Numbered from the stretch's first letter, positions 17,925-25,983 are shown. The stretch is DNA of 37,939 nt from Epsilonproteobacteria bacterium UBA6211 (GCA_002421845.1 DISL01000070.1:1-37939), one strand, 5' to 3'. Made by a program: numbers and translations. Notes: generated by a model from the letters alone, not told the origin.

Positions 17925-18510
17925 TTTTGCTCACGCAATAGCCCTAACCGGAGGTATCGGTACAGGAAAGAGTACCGTAAGTAAGTTTTTTATGCTTTAC
18001 GGTTTTTTGATAATAGATGCCGATGCCATATCCAAAGAGATTTTAAGCCAAAATAGTGAGTTCGTCAAAAACTGTTTTGGTATGGAATACATAGCAAGTG
18101 ACGGCACTATAGATAGAAAAAAACTAGGCTCACTTGTATTTAGTGACTTGGAAGCTAGAAAAAAACTAGAAAGTTTCTTACATCCACTGATAAAAGAGGA
18201 GATTCAAAAAAGGGCAAAAATCTGTGAAGATGCCAAAAAACCGTATCTTATAGATATACCGCTTTTTTTTGAAACCAAAAATTACGATATTGCAAAATCA
18301 ATAGTAGTTTATGCCACACCTGAGCAACAACTATCAAGGGTTATCCAAAGGGATGGTTTAAGTGACATTGAAGCTCAAAATAGGATAAAATCACAAATGA
18401 ATATTGACGACAAAAAAGCTTTGGCAACTTTTGTCATAGATAACACAAAAGACCTCAAACATTTACAAAAAGAAGTAGAAAGAGTAATAAATGACATTAC
18501 AAAAATATAG
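17911..18510 (+). CDS. coaE: Dephospho-CoA kinase
   Basis: A 199-residue enzyme that phosphorylates dephospho-CoA in the last step of CoA synthesis. P-loop GGIGTGKST is at 14-22. IDIPLFFE in the middle and the LID-region RVIQRDG fit CoaE. The start is TTG at 17911, inside the upstream gene, supported by AAAGGG at 17895-17900. The 3' end overlaps dapF by 20 bases, so the three genes are tightly coupled. Confidence 0.95.
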   Translation: MQEDNFAHAIALTGGIGTGKSTVSKFFMLYGFLIIDADAISKEILSQNSEFVKNCFGMEYIASDGTIDRKKLGSLVFSDLEARKKLESFLHPLIKEEIQKRAKICEDAKKPYLIDIPLFFETKNYDIAKSIVVYATPEQQLSRVIQRDGLSDIEAQNRIKSQMNIDDKKALATFVIDNTKDLKHLQKEVERVINDITKI

Positions 18511-19282
18511 TGCGAGCGGTAATGACTTTTTGATAACACATACGTTTATCAAAAAAGATTATAGTGAAATGGCAAAAAAATATTGTGATAGATACAACGG
18601 TGTAGGAGCTGACGGGTTTATAGTTTTGGTTCCTATTTACCCGGATACAAAGCTTTCAGATGTAGCAAAAAAAGAGTTTACGGGTAAACTAACGGATCTT
18701 GATTTTGAATGGCTTTTTTATAATAGTGACGGTAGTACGGCTGCTATGTGCGGAAACGGTGCAAGAGCTTGTGCCTTGTACGCTTATAACAACGGTCTTG
18801 CAAAAAACTCTATGAAGTTTCTAACAGGTGCAGGTGTAATAAACTGTTATGTAGCCTATGATATAGTAGAAACTGCTCTTACAAAACCAAAAATCATAAA
18901 AGAGGATTTTGAGGAAGAGGGTTATACATGGTGGATGGTGGACACCGGTGTTCCTCATCTTGTTACTTTTGTAGATGATTTGAATAAGTTTGATTTGGAA
19001 CTTGCTAGAAAAATGAGAAAAAAACACAATTCAAACGTAAATTTTGCAAAAGTTGAAGACGGAAAACTTTATGTAAGAACTTTTGAAAGAGGCGTAGAGG
19101 CTGAAACTCAAGCATGCGGTACCGGTATGGCTGCTAGTTTTTTAAGAGCTTTCAACCTAGGTCTTGTAAAAGATGTTACAAGAGTTTACCCAAAAAGCGG
19201 TGAATTGCTAACAATGACTATGAAAAACGACGTATTACACTTTAAAGGTCCTGTTAAAAAGCTTTTTACCGTAAATACTTGA
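18491..19282 (+). CDS. dapF: Diaminopimelate epimerase
   Basis: A 263-residue racemase converting LL-DAP to meso-DAP for peptidoglycan and lysine. The paired catalytic cysteines are Cys87 in MCGNGARA and Cys209 in ACGTGMAAS. The N-terminus KYSASGNDF matches the family. It begins inside coaE (20-base overlap), an unusually long but plausible overlap because the ATG gives the conserved N-terminus. Confidence 0.96.
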   Translation: MTLQKYSASGNDFLITHTFIKKDYSEMAKKYCDRYNGVGADGFIVLVPIYPDTKLSDVAKKEFTGKLTDLDFEWLFYNSDGSTAAMCGNGARACALYAYNNGLAKNSMKFLTGAGVINCYVAYDIVETALTKPKIIKEDFEEEGYTWWMVDTGVPHLVTFVDDLNKFDLELARKMRKKHNSNVNFAKVEDGKLYVRTFERGVEAETQACGTGMAASFLRAFNLGLVKDVTRVYPKSGELLTMTMKNDVLHFKGPVKKLFTVNT

Positions 19283-19288
19283 TTTATT

Positions 19289-19314
19289 AAATCGTAGGGT
19301 TTCCCTTACGATTT
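19289..19314 (+). terminator. Hairpin after dapF
   Basis: AAATCGTAGGG (19289-19299) pairs with CCCTTACGATTT (19303-19314), with a 3-base loop and one bulged A. No T-run follows on the plus strand; an AGGAG Shine-Dalgarno for the next gene begins 7 bases later. It may attenuate rather than fully terminate. Confidence 0.5.
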
Positions 19315-19331
19315 ATAAAAAGGAGATTGGT

Positions 19332-20057
19332 ATAAGAGTTTTATTTTTATTAACTACATTTATTTTGATTTTGTTTGGCTCAACCTTTGATGATAGCTAC
19401 TACCAAATCGAAGACACTGCTAAACTAAAAAAAAGATTTGTATCTATAATGCTTCCTGTTATCCAAAAAGAAAATGAAAAGATTTATTCTGAGAGAACTT
19501 TTATCGAAAATACTATCAAGAAAAGTATATTTCTTATCAATTCTTCAAATGTATCGCAACTTCTACAACTGAAAAAGAAATACAAAATAGCAAGACTTTA
19601 CGACCTAAGGGCATATCTGAGGAAAATAGATATTATCCCTCCATCTTTGGCACTGGCTCAAGCTTCGCTAGAAAGCGGATGGGGTAAAAGTCGCTTTGCA
19701 AGAGAAGCAAATAACCTCTTTGGACAATGGACATATACAGGTAGCGGTATGGTTCCCCAAGACAGAGAAGAGGGCAAAATTCACACTATTAGGATTTTTA
19801 GGGATTTGGAAGATAGTGTGGAGAATTATATGCTAAATCTAAATATCGGTTGGGCATATACAGATTTCAGACAAAAACGGTACGAACTAAGACAAAAAAA
19901 TGAAACACTAGATGGATATTCGCTTAGTGAAACTTTGCTTGAATACTCAAGTGCAGGTCAAGCCTATGTGAATGATTTGAAAACTATGATGGATGTAAAT
20001 GGATTTAGAAGGTATGATTATTTGATAAAACAGCAGTCTCAAAAAGGTCTTATTTAA
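19332..20057 (+). CDS. Bax-like peptidoglycan glucosaminidase
   Basis: A secreted ~241-residue member of the glucosaminidase (Bax) family, expected to cut glycan strands. The core holds LAQASLESGWGKSRFA, whose Glu is the likely acid catalyst, then NNLFGQW and VENYMLNLN. The first standard start (TTG 19365) would leave no complete signal peptide. In-frame codons upstream encode RVLFLLTTFILILFGS, a convincing secretion signal. The only codons placed correctly after AGGAG (19321-19325) are ATA 19332 or ATT 19326. The start is therefore probably non-AUG; ATA is used here as a best guess. A sequence error upstream is an alternative. Confidence 0.85.
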   Translation: MRVLFLLTTFILILFGSTFDDSYYQIEDTAKLKKRFVSIMLPVIQKENEKIYSERTFIENTIKKSIFLINSSNVSQLLQLKKKYKIARLYDLRAYLRKIDIIPPSLALAQASLESGWGKSRFAREANNLFGQWTYTGSGMVPQDREEGKIHTIRIFRDLEDSVENYMLNLNIGWAYTDFRQKRYELRQKNETLDGYSLSETLLEYSSAGQAYVNDLKTMMDVNGFRRYDYLIKQQSQKGLI

Positions 20058-20075
20058 TACTATAGCATACAAAAG

Positions 20076-20099
20076 TGTAAATGTATATAAGCATTTACA
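20076..20099. promoter_or_regulatory. 24-bp palindrome, upstream copy
   Basis: Half-sites TGTAAATG (20076-20083) and CATTTACA (20092-20099) are inverted around an 8-base AT-rich centre. An almost identical copy starts 44 bases further on. Confidence 0.75.
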
Positions 20100-20119
20100 A
20101 AGTTAAAACAAGCTAATAT

Positions 20120-20143
20120 TGTAAATGTCTATATACATTTACA
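20120..20143. promoter_or_regulatory. 24-bp palindrome abutting the ATPase Shine-Dalgarno
   Basis: Half-sites TGTAAATGT and ACATTTACA are inverted around a 6-base centre. The last base overlaps the AAAGG Shine-Dalgarno (20143-20147) of the ATPase gene. It could be a DNA operator or, as RNA, a hairpin that hides the ribosome site. Confidence 0.75.
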
Positions 20144-20153
20144 AAGGATTCTA

Positions 20154-21347
20154 ATGCTTGAAAATATCAAAAAATACCAAGAACGGCTAAAAAAATCTTT
20201 TAAAACCGAGTACAAAAGATACATCTACGACAAAATAGATTTCAATGATAAAATGATAGCTATATTTGGCTCACGTGGTGTTGGCAAAACTACTACACTT
20301 TTTCAGTACCTACAAGAACTTGAATCAAACAACAAAAATGCACTTTATATATCACTTGATTATCCATTCTTAAGCGGTGTAGATTTAATAGATATAGTAG
20401 AAGAGTTTGTAAATAACGGTGGAGAATATTTACTACTTGATGAAGTACACAGATATGAGGACTTTGCCTCTTATCTTAAAACAATTTATGATTTGTTTGA
20501 TATAAAAGTAATCTTTACAAGTAGTAGTGCTACTTCAATTTTAAATGCCAAAAGTGACTTAAGTAGAAGGGTAACCCTTTATAATCTTGGTGGTTTTTCA
20601 TTTAGAGAGTATTTGGAATTTAAACACCGCCTCACACTCAAATCATTTGAAATAGAAGAGATTTTCTCAAATCATATAGAGATTACAAATAATCTACCAT
20701 TACAAAAAATAAATATCTTAAAAGAGTTTAAAGAGTATATTGAAGTAGGATATTACCCATTTTATTTTGATAAGCAAACATCATATTATCAAAACTTACT
20801 AAATACTATCAATCTTACTATTGATTTGGATTTGACTTCACTAGGACTTGTAGAGCAAAAATATACCTATAAACTCAAAAAACTTCTTGAAGTAATATGT
20901 GAAAGTAAACCGTTTGAAGTAAATTACTCAAAGATAGCAACTCTAGCAGAAATAAGTAGAGTAAAACTTTATGATTATCTATCATATCTTGCCGATGGGC
21001 AAATGTTACTTTTGGTTGACGAGAATATAGATGGTCTCAGAAAAGTACAAAAAGCAGCAAAAATATATCTCAATAATACAAACCTACTTTTTGCTTATTG
21101 CGGTAGTTGCGAAATAGGAACAGTGAGAGAGACTTTCTTTGCAAATCAAGTAAGCCATAAATACAAGCTTCATATTTCTAAACAAGGCGATTTTGTAGTG
21201 GATAAAAAATATATTGTAGAAGTGGGTGGAAAAAATAAAGGGTTTAATCAAGTAAAAGATATTCCAAATAGTTTTGTGGTATCAGATGATATAGAAATAG
21301 GAAAGGGGAACAAAATACCTCTTTGGCTTTTTGGGTTTTTGTATTGA
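20154..21347 (+). CDS. AAA_14/DUF4143-family ATPase
   Basis: A 397-residue P-loop ATPase. Walker A GSRGVGKT is at 39-46. Walker B is YLLLDEVHRY (92-101), with the DEVH form usual in AAA_14. The sensor stretch FTSSSATSIL is at 121-130 and the arginine-finger-like DLSRRV at 135-140. The second half fits DUF4143: a winged-helix-like part (about 245-285) and a C-terminal domain with D350, E356 and K360 (VVD, then EVGGK), which resembles a degenerate PD-(D/E)XK nuclease fold. The substrate is unknown for this very widespread accessory family. The gene is alone, with palindromes before and hairpins after it, and is likely an acquired or self-regulated module (inference). Confidence 0.88.
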   Translation: MLENIKKYQERLKKSFKTEYKRYIYDKIDFNDKMIAIFGSRGVGKTTTLFQYLQELESNNKNALYISLDYPFLSGVDLIDIVEEFVNNGGEYLLLDEVHRYEDFASYLKTIYDLFDIKVIFTSSSATSILNAKSDLSRRVTLYNLGGFSFREYLEFKHRLTLKSFEIEEIFSNHIEITNNLPLQKINILKEFKEYIEVGYYPFYFDKQTSYYQNLLNTINLTIDLDLTSLGLVEQKYTYKLKKLLEVICESKPFEVNYSKIATLAEISRVKLYDYLSYLADGQMLLLVDENIDGLRKVQKAAKIYLNNTNLLFAYCGSCEIGTVRETFFANQVSHKYKLHISKQGDFVVDKKYIVEVGGKNKGFNQVKDIPNSFVVSDDIEIGKGNKIPLWLFGFLY

Positions 21348-21363
21348 TTGTTTTCTTGCTATC

Positions 21364-21387
21364 GGTGGTGCATAAATGCACATCACC
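21364..21387. repeat. Inverted repeat downstream of the ATPase gene
   Basis: GGTG...TGCAT pairs with ATGCA...CACC with a 2-base bulge. It is the first of three stacked hairpins between the convergent ATPase and porin genes. Confidence 0.5.
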
Positions 21388-21396
21388 TCAAGTTCC

Positions 21397-21438
21397 GAAC
21401 CTACAAATGTGAAGCAGTTCACATTTGTTTTACGGTTC
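21397..21438. terminator. Strong hairpin, likely bidirectional terminator
   Basis: The inner arms ACAAATGTGAA (21403-21413) and TTCACATTTGT (21418-21428) are perfect, with a 4-base loop. Outer arms GAACC (21397-21401) and GGTTC (21434-21438) extend it. It lies between convergent genes. Confidence 0.6.
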
Positions 21439-21440
21439 TC

Positions 21441-21456
21441 ACCTGTTTTAACAGGT
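21441..21456. terminator. Short hairpin after the porin gene
   Basis: ACCTGTT (21441-21447) and AACAGGT (21450-21456) are perfect arms with a 2-base spacer, 8 bases beyond the porin stop. With no clear U-run, it may stabilise the 3' end rather than terminate. Confidence 0.45.
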
Positions 21457-21464
21457 AAGTTATT

Positions 21465-22994
21465 TTAGAATCTGTAGCTTACAGATAGTCTTAAATCTGA
21501 TGCTTTTTCTACAGGATCTTGATTCGCTGCCAATGCTTCTGACATAGTCATAGGTGTACCGTCATCGCCGAAGAATGAGTTGCTTCCCGTATAATCATAG
21601 TCAATTTTTGTATATCTAGCATTGAAATGTAATGCTTTTGTAAGCGGTTGGTTGTAGTAAACTTCCCAAGCCGTACCACGTGCAGCTATTTTACTTCCTG
21701 CCATCGTATCTTCAGCATAAGTCATACTTCTCCAGTATTTACTACCTTTGTTCCACTCGATACCCCATCTACCATCTTCCGTAAGCATTAAAGGCATATC
21801 TACACCTATCCATGTAGAATAACCAGTTTTGCCATCAGTTGAACCTAACATTCTAGCTGGTTCACCAGAATTAGGAGATTTTGGTCTTGTTTTACTTTGT
21901 GCCCATGATGCAAATGCTACGGTATTATCTAGGAAATCATTGATACCGCTACCGATACCTTCAGCTTTAACCATAACTGTAGCTAAATCCATATCTCCAA
22001 AACTTCTGAATTTAGGCATAGTTGTGTTCATAGCACCATATCCAACACCACCACCAGCTAGATTTCCATATACTTGACCTAAATTATTCATTGCAAAACC
22101 TATCAGGTTTTCAGCTCTTGCCCAATTTGTTCTAACAGAATATTGTCCGTTATCCCATGGAACGAAAATAAATCCATACATATTAATGTCTTTAGTTTCA
22201 TCTGAATCTAATGCATAGTCACCTTGGAATCTTGGTGTTGCATTAGTTAAACCACGACCTGTACATAGTTTCCACCACATACCATCAACACCCGTGATTT
22301 TATCAAGGTCAAATTTAGCACTCATACCGTCAAACTCAACATTTACCGTGTGAGCTAGTGGAGAGTTATCTTTCATCCCTTCTCTTGTATTTATACCAAG
22401 ACCATCCGTACTTGGACGTCTTCCTATACTTACAGTCCATGGAGTATTAGCACCTAAGAATGTATCATTCATATATAGCCAATAGGCCTCTTTTACTTTT
22501 ACAGTATTATCAGTAGCATTTTCGTTTGTTACCCAGTCAAAGTTTGCATATCCAGGGTTTGTGTTTGATTGAGAGTGATTTGCAGTGTCACCGTAAGCTT
22601 TGTAGTATGACAATTTACCTTTGAAAAGGTTATTTGCATCAGGAGCATATCCCATACCTAGCCAAAGTCTGTTTGTAAGTAAATCAGGGTTGCTTGATTT
22701 AGCACCACTTGCGTGTTTATAGTGGATAGAATCAAATGCCGTTCTGAAATCAACATCCCATTTGATATTATCGTTTGCTGCAAGTACTTTTACTTCGCTT
22801 ACATTTTTAGTAGTTTTGTCAACTTTTTTGTCAACTTTTTCTATCTCTTTAGAATTTTCGGCTAATTTTGCCTCCAAAGCTGCTATCTGAGCTTTTAGCG
22901 CGTTTAGTTGAGCCATCACATCATTATTACTGTTTGCAAACGACGCCGTTGCACAACATGCAGCAATAGATAGTGAAAGTATACTCTTTTTCAT
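21465..22994 (-). CDS. Outer-membrane porin with coiled-coil stalk (DUF3373-like)
   Basis: A 509-residue outer-membrane protein. The signal peptide ends near residue 20 (ATASFA). A coiled coil (about 25-70: QLNALKAQIAALEAKLAEN) is followed by a Lys-rich linker. The remainder is a beta barrel with alternating aromatic strands, e.g. WDVDFRTAFDS and NRLWLGMGYAP, ending SVSYRF. The family is common and abundant in Campylobacterota as a major porin-like protein; the solute is unknown. AAAAAGGA precedes the ATG. Its leader contains inverted repeats. Confidence 0.85.
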   Translation of the reverse strand: MKKSILSLSIAACCATASFANSNNDVMAQLNALKAQIAALEAKLAENSKEIEKVDKKVDKTTKNVSEVKVLAANDNIKWDVDFRTAFDSIHYKHASGAKSSNPDLLTNRLWLGMGYAPDANNLFKGKLSYYKAYGDTANHSQSNTNPGYANFDWVTNENATDNTVKVKEAYWLYMNDTFLGANTPWTVSIGRRPSTDGLGINTREGMKDNSPLAHTVNVEFDGMSAKFDLDKITGVDGMWWKLCTGRGLTNATPRFQGDYALDSDETKDINMYGFIFVPWDNGQYSVRTNWARAENLIGFAMNNLGQVYGNLAGGGVGYGAMNTTMPKFRSFGDMDLATVMVKAEGIGSGINDFLDNTVAFASWAQSKTRPKSPNSGEPARMLGSTDGKTGYSTWIGVDMPLMLTEDGRWGIEWNKGSKYWRSMTYAEDTMAGSKIAARGTAWEVYYNQPLTKALHFNARYTKIDYDYTGSNSFFGDDGTPMTMSEALAANQDPVEKASDLRLSVSYRF

Positions 22995-23347
22995 ATTGTA
23001 TCCTTTTTGTTAAAATTTCCTTATTGTACTCACTAAAAGGTTAAGAAAATCTTAAAGTAAAAGCCACAAGAATTCTACATAAATGGCTTTTATAGGCTAT
23101 TATAATATATCTAATAAATTCTAATTATATAAGTTTATATAATATTGCTTATTGTTATTAAAAGTTATATATGTTGGAATAAAATTATTAGTATAAACAT
23201 TTAATAAATATAATAAAAACTAATATTCATATTGAACGATTTTGTCATATTTATATTGACATTTATAATAAAAAGTGTTAGAATTTTGAAGGTATGGGTA
23301 CTGTAAATATACATACTTAAATTTTAGTTTTTTTTGAGGAGTTTTCT
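22995..23347. other. AT-rich divergent regulatory region
   Basis: 353 bases without a gene between the divergent porin and small-protein genes. On the porin side there are two inverted repeats: TTAAGA/TCTTAA (23041-23055), and AAAAGCCA (23059-23066) with TGGCTTTT (23084-23091). On the other side lies a near-consensus promoter at 23256-23284. The middle is extremely AT-rich and shows no ORF. Confidence 0.7.
23256..23284 (+). promoter_or_regulatory. Near-consensus sigma70 promoter
   Basis: TTGACA (23256-23261), a 17-base spacer and TAGAAT (23279-23284). The -35 is perfect and the -10 has five of six consensus bases. Transcription should start near 23291, giving a ~57-base leader to the ATG at 23348. 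A full -35 box is uncommon in this phylum. Confidence 0.75.
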
Positions 23348-23605
23348 ATGAAAAAAGTTGCATTGAGTATTCTTGTAGCAATGATGAGCTTATCTTATGG
23401 ATATGCTGATGATGTTTTTAAGGCAAAACAAGAAAATATGAAAGCTAAGGTGACCGATAAACTTGGTCAAACTACTAGTAAAGAGGCTCAAGAATTTGCT
23501 AAGCAAAAAATTGCTTGTATTGACTCTGCAAAAACAGAGCAAGACTTGAAAGTGTGTAAAGATAAATTTCCTCCACAAAAGATGGATGAACTCATGAAAA
23601 AATAA
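23348..23605 (+). CDS. Small secreted protein of unknown function
   Basis: An 85-residue protein with a signal peptide (1-20, ending YGYA). The mature 65 residues are Lys-rich, predicted helical, and contain Cys57 and Cys70, which could form a disulfide in the periplasm. I do not recognise the family. GAGGAG precedes the ATG. A strong promoter upstream and a terminator whose stem begins at the stop codon make it a one-gene unit, probably highly expressed. Confidence 0.8.
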   Translation: MKKVALSILVAMMSLSYGYADDVFKAKQENMKAKVTDKLGQTTSKEAQEFAKQKIACIDSAKTEQDLKVCKDKFPPQKMDELMKK

Positions 23606-23629
23606 GCTACCTAACAGTAGCTTATTTTT
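23603..23629 (+). terminator. Rho-independent terminator
   Basis: TAAGCTAC (23603-23610) pairs perfectly with GTAGCTTA (23617-23624) around a 6-base loop and is followed by a T-run. The stop codon TAA is the first part of the stem. Confidence 0.85.
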
Positions 23630-23664
23630 AGAAAACTTAGGTATAAAAATAAAAAGGAACATGA

Positions 23665-25596
23665 ATGTTTTCAAATCTTAGTGTAGCTAAAAAAATAGGT
23701 GTTTTGGTTTTCCTAACTTTAATATCCTTTGTCTTTATTGCGGTAGTAAATCTTGTATTTTTAAGTTCAATAAAAACAAATGCCACATCTACTCAAAACA
23801 ATGTTTTACTTCTTAAAGAACAAACAATTAAACTACTTGAATTATCCAAATCAATCCAACAAGCTATTTTTGTTGCTAAAGGAGAGGGATTTTCTTCAAT
23901 AGTTGCAAAAAAAAGTATTTATTCAAATGAACAATACAAAGCTCATAAAAAGAGAGTTTTGGACTTATGTAAAGAACTAGATGAATTTATAACAACTTAC
24001 AAAAAAGATGATAAAGAACTAAAAGAACTAAGTGATACTATAAACAAAAAAGCCGTTGCGTATCTAGCAACCATAGAGATGTTTCAATCTGACCTAGAAG
24101 ATGACTATGACTATACTATTTCAACACTAGATACACAAGTAAAACCAAAAGAAGATACCTTAATAGAAAGTACGAATCAAATTCTTGATAAAGTGAATAA
24201 AAAGTTTCACACTACTTTTGAACAAATGGCAGATAGCTCCGTAAAAACAACGGTGGATGTAAAGAATCTCAATATTACAGTAATAGTAGTTATTCTAATT
24301 GCTTTATTATTGGTAGTTTTATTTACGATATATCTCATCAATAATATAAAATCATCTCTGAATACTGTTCAAAGCGGTCTAACATCGTTTTTTGCATTTT
24401 TAAACGGTGATTCTTCAAAAGCCGATACGATACACCTAAAAGGTGATGATGAATTTGGGCAAATGGCGATGATACTAAATACTAATATTATCAAAACAGA
24501 AAAGGGTATAGAAGAAGACAGGAAACTTATAGATGAAGCCATATCAGTTTTGGCTCATTTTGAACAAGGTGATTTATCACAAAGATTAAATATATCAGTT
24601 TCAAATCCATCTTTGATGCAGTTAAAAAATGTTTTGAACAAAATGGCTGGAAATCTTGAAAGCAATATTACAAATATCCTTTCTATACTAGACCAATATA
24701 CAAAATACAATTATTTGGATCAAGTGAAAACAAACGGTTTGAAAGAGCATTTATTAAAACTAGCAAACGGTGTAAATAACCTTGGATTATCAATAACCGA
24801 AATGTTGAAAGAAAATAAAGCAAACGGTCTTACACTTGATGAAAGCTCAAATATACTACTTGCAAACGTAGATCAACTCAACCAAAGCTCAAATGAAGCA
24901 GCAGCAAGTCTTGAAGAAACAGCTGCAGCAATAGAAGAGATGACCGGAAATATAAGAAGCAATACTGAAAATATTGCAAAAATGGCGAATCTTGCAAATG
25001 GTGTAACAAAATCAGCACATAACGGTGAGCAACTTGCAAATCAAACAACAACAGCTATGGAAGAGATTAATGCTCAAGTAAGCCTGATAAATGAAGCAAT
25101 AGCCGTTATTGATCAAATTGCATTCCAAACAAATATCCTTTCACTTAATGCTGCAGTGGAAGCTGCAACGGCAGGAGAGGCAGGTAAAGGGTTTGCCGTG
25201 GTTGCAGGGGAAGTGCGAAATCTTGCTTCAAGAAGTGCAGAAGCTGCTAAAGAGATAAAAGAGATAGTAGAACGTGCCACATCAAAAGCAAATCAAGGTA
25301 AAGCAATAGCTAATGATATGATTCAAGGTTACACGGAATTAAATCAAAATATAGGTCAAACAATAACTCTTATTGCAGATATTGAACACGCTTCAAAAGA
25401 ACAACTAGCAGGAATTGAACAAATTAATGATGCTGTTACAAGACTAGACAGACAAACACAACAAAATGCGTCTGTTGCATCTCAAACTCAAGATGTCGCA
25501 TCTTTGACAGACCAAATAGCAAAACTAATAGTTGATAGTGCAGATTCAAAAAACTTTGTGGGTAAAAACGAAGTACAAGGTAGAAAATTTAGATAA
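23665..25596 (+). CDS. Methyl-accepting chemotaxis protein
   Basis: A 643-residue transmembrane receptor. TM1 is at about 11-33. The periplasmic region (about 34-203) is helical with no Cache signature seen, likely a four-helix bundle. TM2 is about 204-226, followed by HAMP and a second HAMP-like segment (FEQGDLSQRL). The signalling hairpin tip, near 482-510, contains FQTNILSLNAAVEAATAGEA. No CheR/CheB-tethering pentapeptide is at the C-terminus. ATG 23665 is preceded by AAAAAGGA; an overlapping ATG at 23661 leads to a quick stop. The ligand is unknown. No che genes are nearby. Confidence 0.95.
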   Translation: MFSNLSVAKKIGVLVFLTLISFVFIAVVNLVFLSSIKTNATSTQNNVLLLKEQTIKLLELSKSIQQAIFVAKGEGFSSIVAKKSIYSNEQYKAHKKRVLDLCKELDEFITTYKKDDKELKELSDTINKKAVAYLATIEMFQSDLEDDYDYTISTLDTQVKPKEDTLIESTNQILDKVNKKFHTTFEQMADSSVKTTVDVKNLNITVIVVILIALLLVVLFTIYLINNIKSSLNTVQSGLTSFFAFLNGDSSKADTIHLKGDDEFGQMAMILNTNIIKTEKGIEEDRKLIDEAISVLAHFEQGDLSQRLNISVSNPSLMQLKNVLNKMAGNLESNITNILSILDQYTKYNYLDQVKTNGLKEHLLKLANGVNNLGLSITEMLKENKANGLTLDESSNILLANVDQLNQSSNEAAASLEETAAAIEEMTGNIRSNTENIAKMANLANGVTKSAHNGEQLANQTTTAMEEINAQVSLINEAIAVIDQIAFQTNILSLNAAVEAATAGEAGKGFAVVAGEVRNLASRSAEAAKEIKEIVERATSKANQGKAIANDMIQGYTELNQNIGQTITLIADIEHASKEQLAGIEQINDAVTRLDRQTQQNASVASQTQDVASLTDQIAKLIVDSADSKNFVGKNEVQGRKFR

Positions 25597-25597
25597 T

Positions 25598-25632
25598 AAA
25601 AAAAGGGCGAGGATAAAATCCCCACCCTTTTT
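25598..25632. terminator. Bidirectional terminator between convergent genes
   Basis: AAAAAGGG...GGAT pairs with ATCC...CCCTTTTT around AAA, with two non-Watson-Crick positions. Each strand shows an A-run before and a T-run after the stem, so it can serve both the chemotaxis receptor and the cytochrome-like gene. Confidence 0.85.
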
Positions 25633-25650
25633 AAACTTACTAAATCTATA

Positions 25651-25983
25651 TTAGCAAGATGGAACGTTTCCTGAATCACTTGCATAGTTATGTAAGAAAT
25701 CAAATAGGAAGCCTTTATATTTGTCACCTTTTGAATCTACGAAATCAGGAGCAACAGCCGGACAGATTTTGTTGATTTCTTGGCTTAATTTACCGCTATC
25801 TTTGATCTCTTTCCACTCATCTTGAGTATGAGCAGCAGCTACTTTCGCACCTGTTGCATTACAAGGACCTTTTAAATCTTTGTTAAATAATTTTTGTCCT
25901 TTATCTGGACTAGCACTTGCTACAGTAGCACTTAAACCTAAAACTAAAGCACTTGCCATAGCTATTTTTAGTAATTTACTCAT
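25651..25983 (-). CDS. Cytochrome-c-like periplasmic protein without a haem-binding motif
   Basis: A 110-residue exported protein. The signal peptide covers about 1-24 (ATVASAS). The mature part starts GQKLFNKDLKG like small class I cytochromes c. Where CXXCH is expected it has CNATGAK, with only Cys41; the other cysteines are Cys74 and Cys110. HTQDEW and GFLFDFLHNY are further landmarks. Covalent haem attachment is therefore unlikely. Related proteins of this form occur in other Campylobacterota (recollection, not searched). AGGAG precedes the ATG. It is divergent from rqcH. Confidence 0.75.
   Translation of the reverse strand: MSKLLKIAMASALVLGLSATVASASPDKGQKLFNKDLKGPCNATGAKVAAAHTQDEWKEIKDSGKLSQEINKICPAVAPDFVDSKGDKYKGFLFDFLHNYASDSGNVPSC

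Noticed and set aside
20076..20143. CRISPR repeats
   Set aside because: Only two copies with a 20-base interval, each a full palindrome, and no cas genes. Regulatory sites fit better.
23661..23681. Alternative ATG for the chemotaxis receptor
   Set aside because: This frame stops after six codons; ATG 23665 opens the full receptor.
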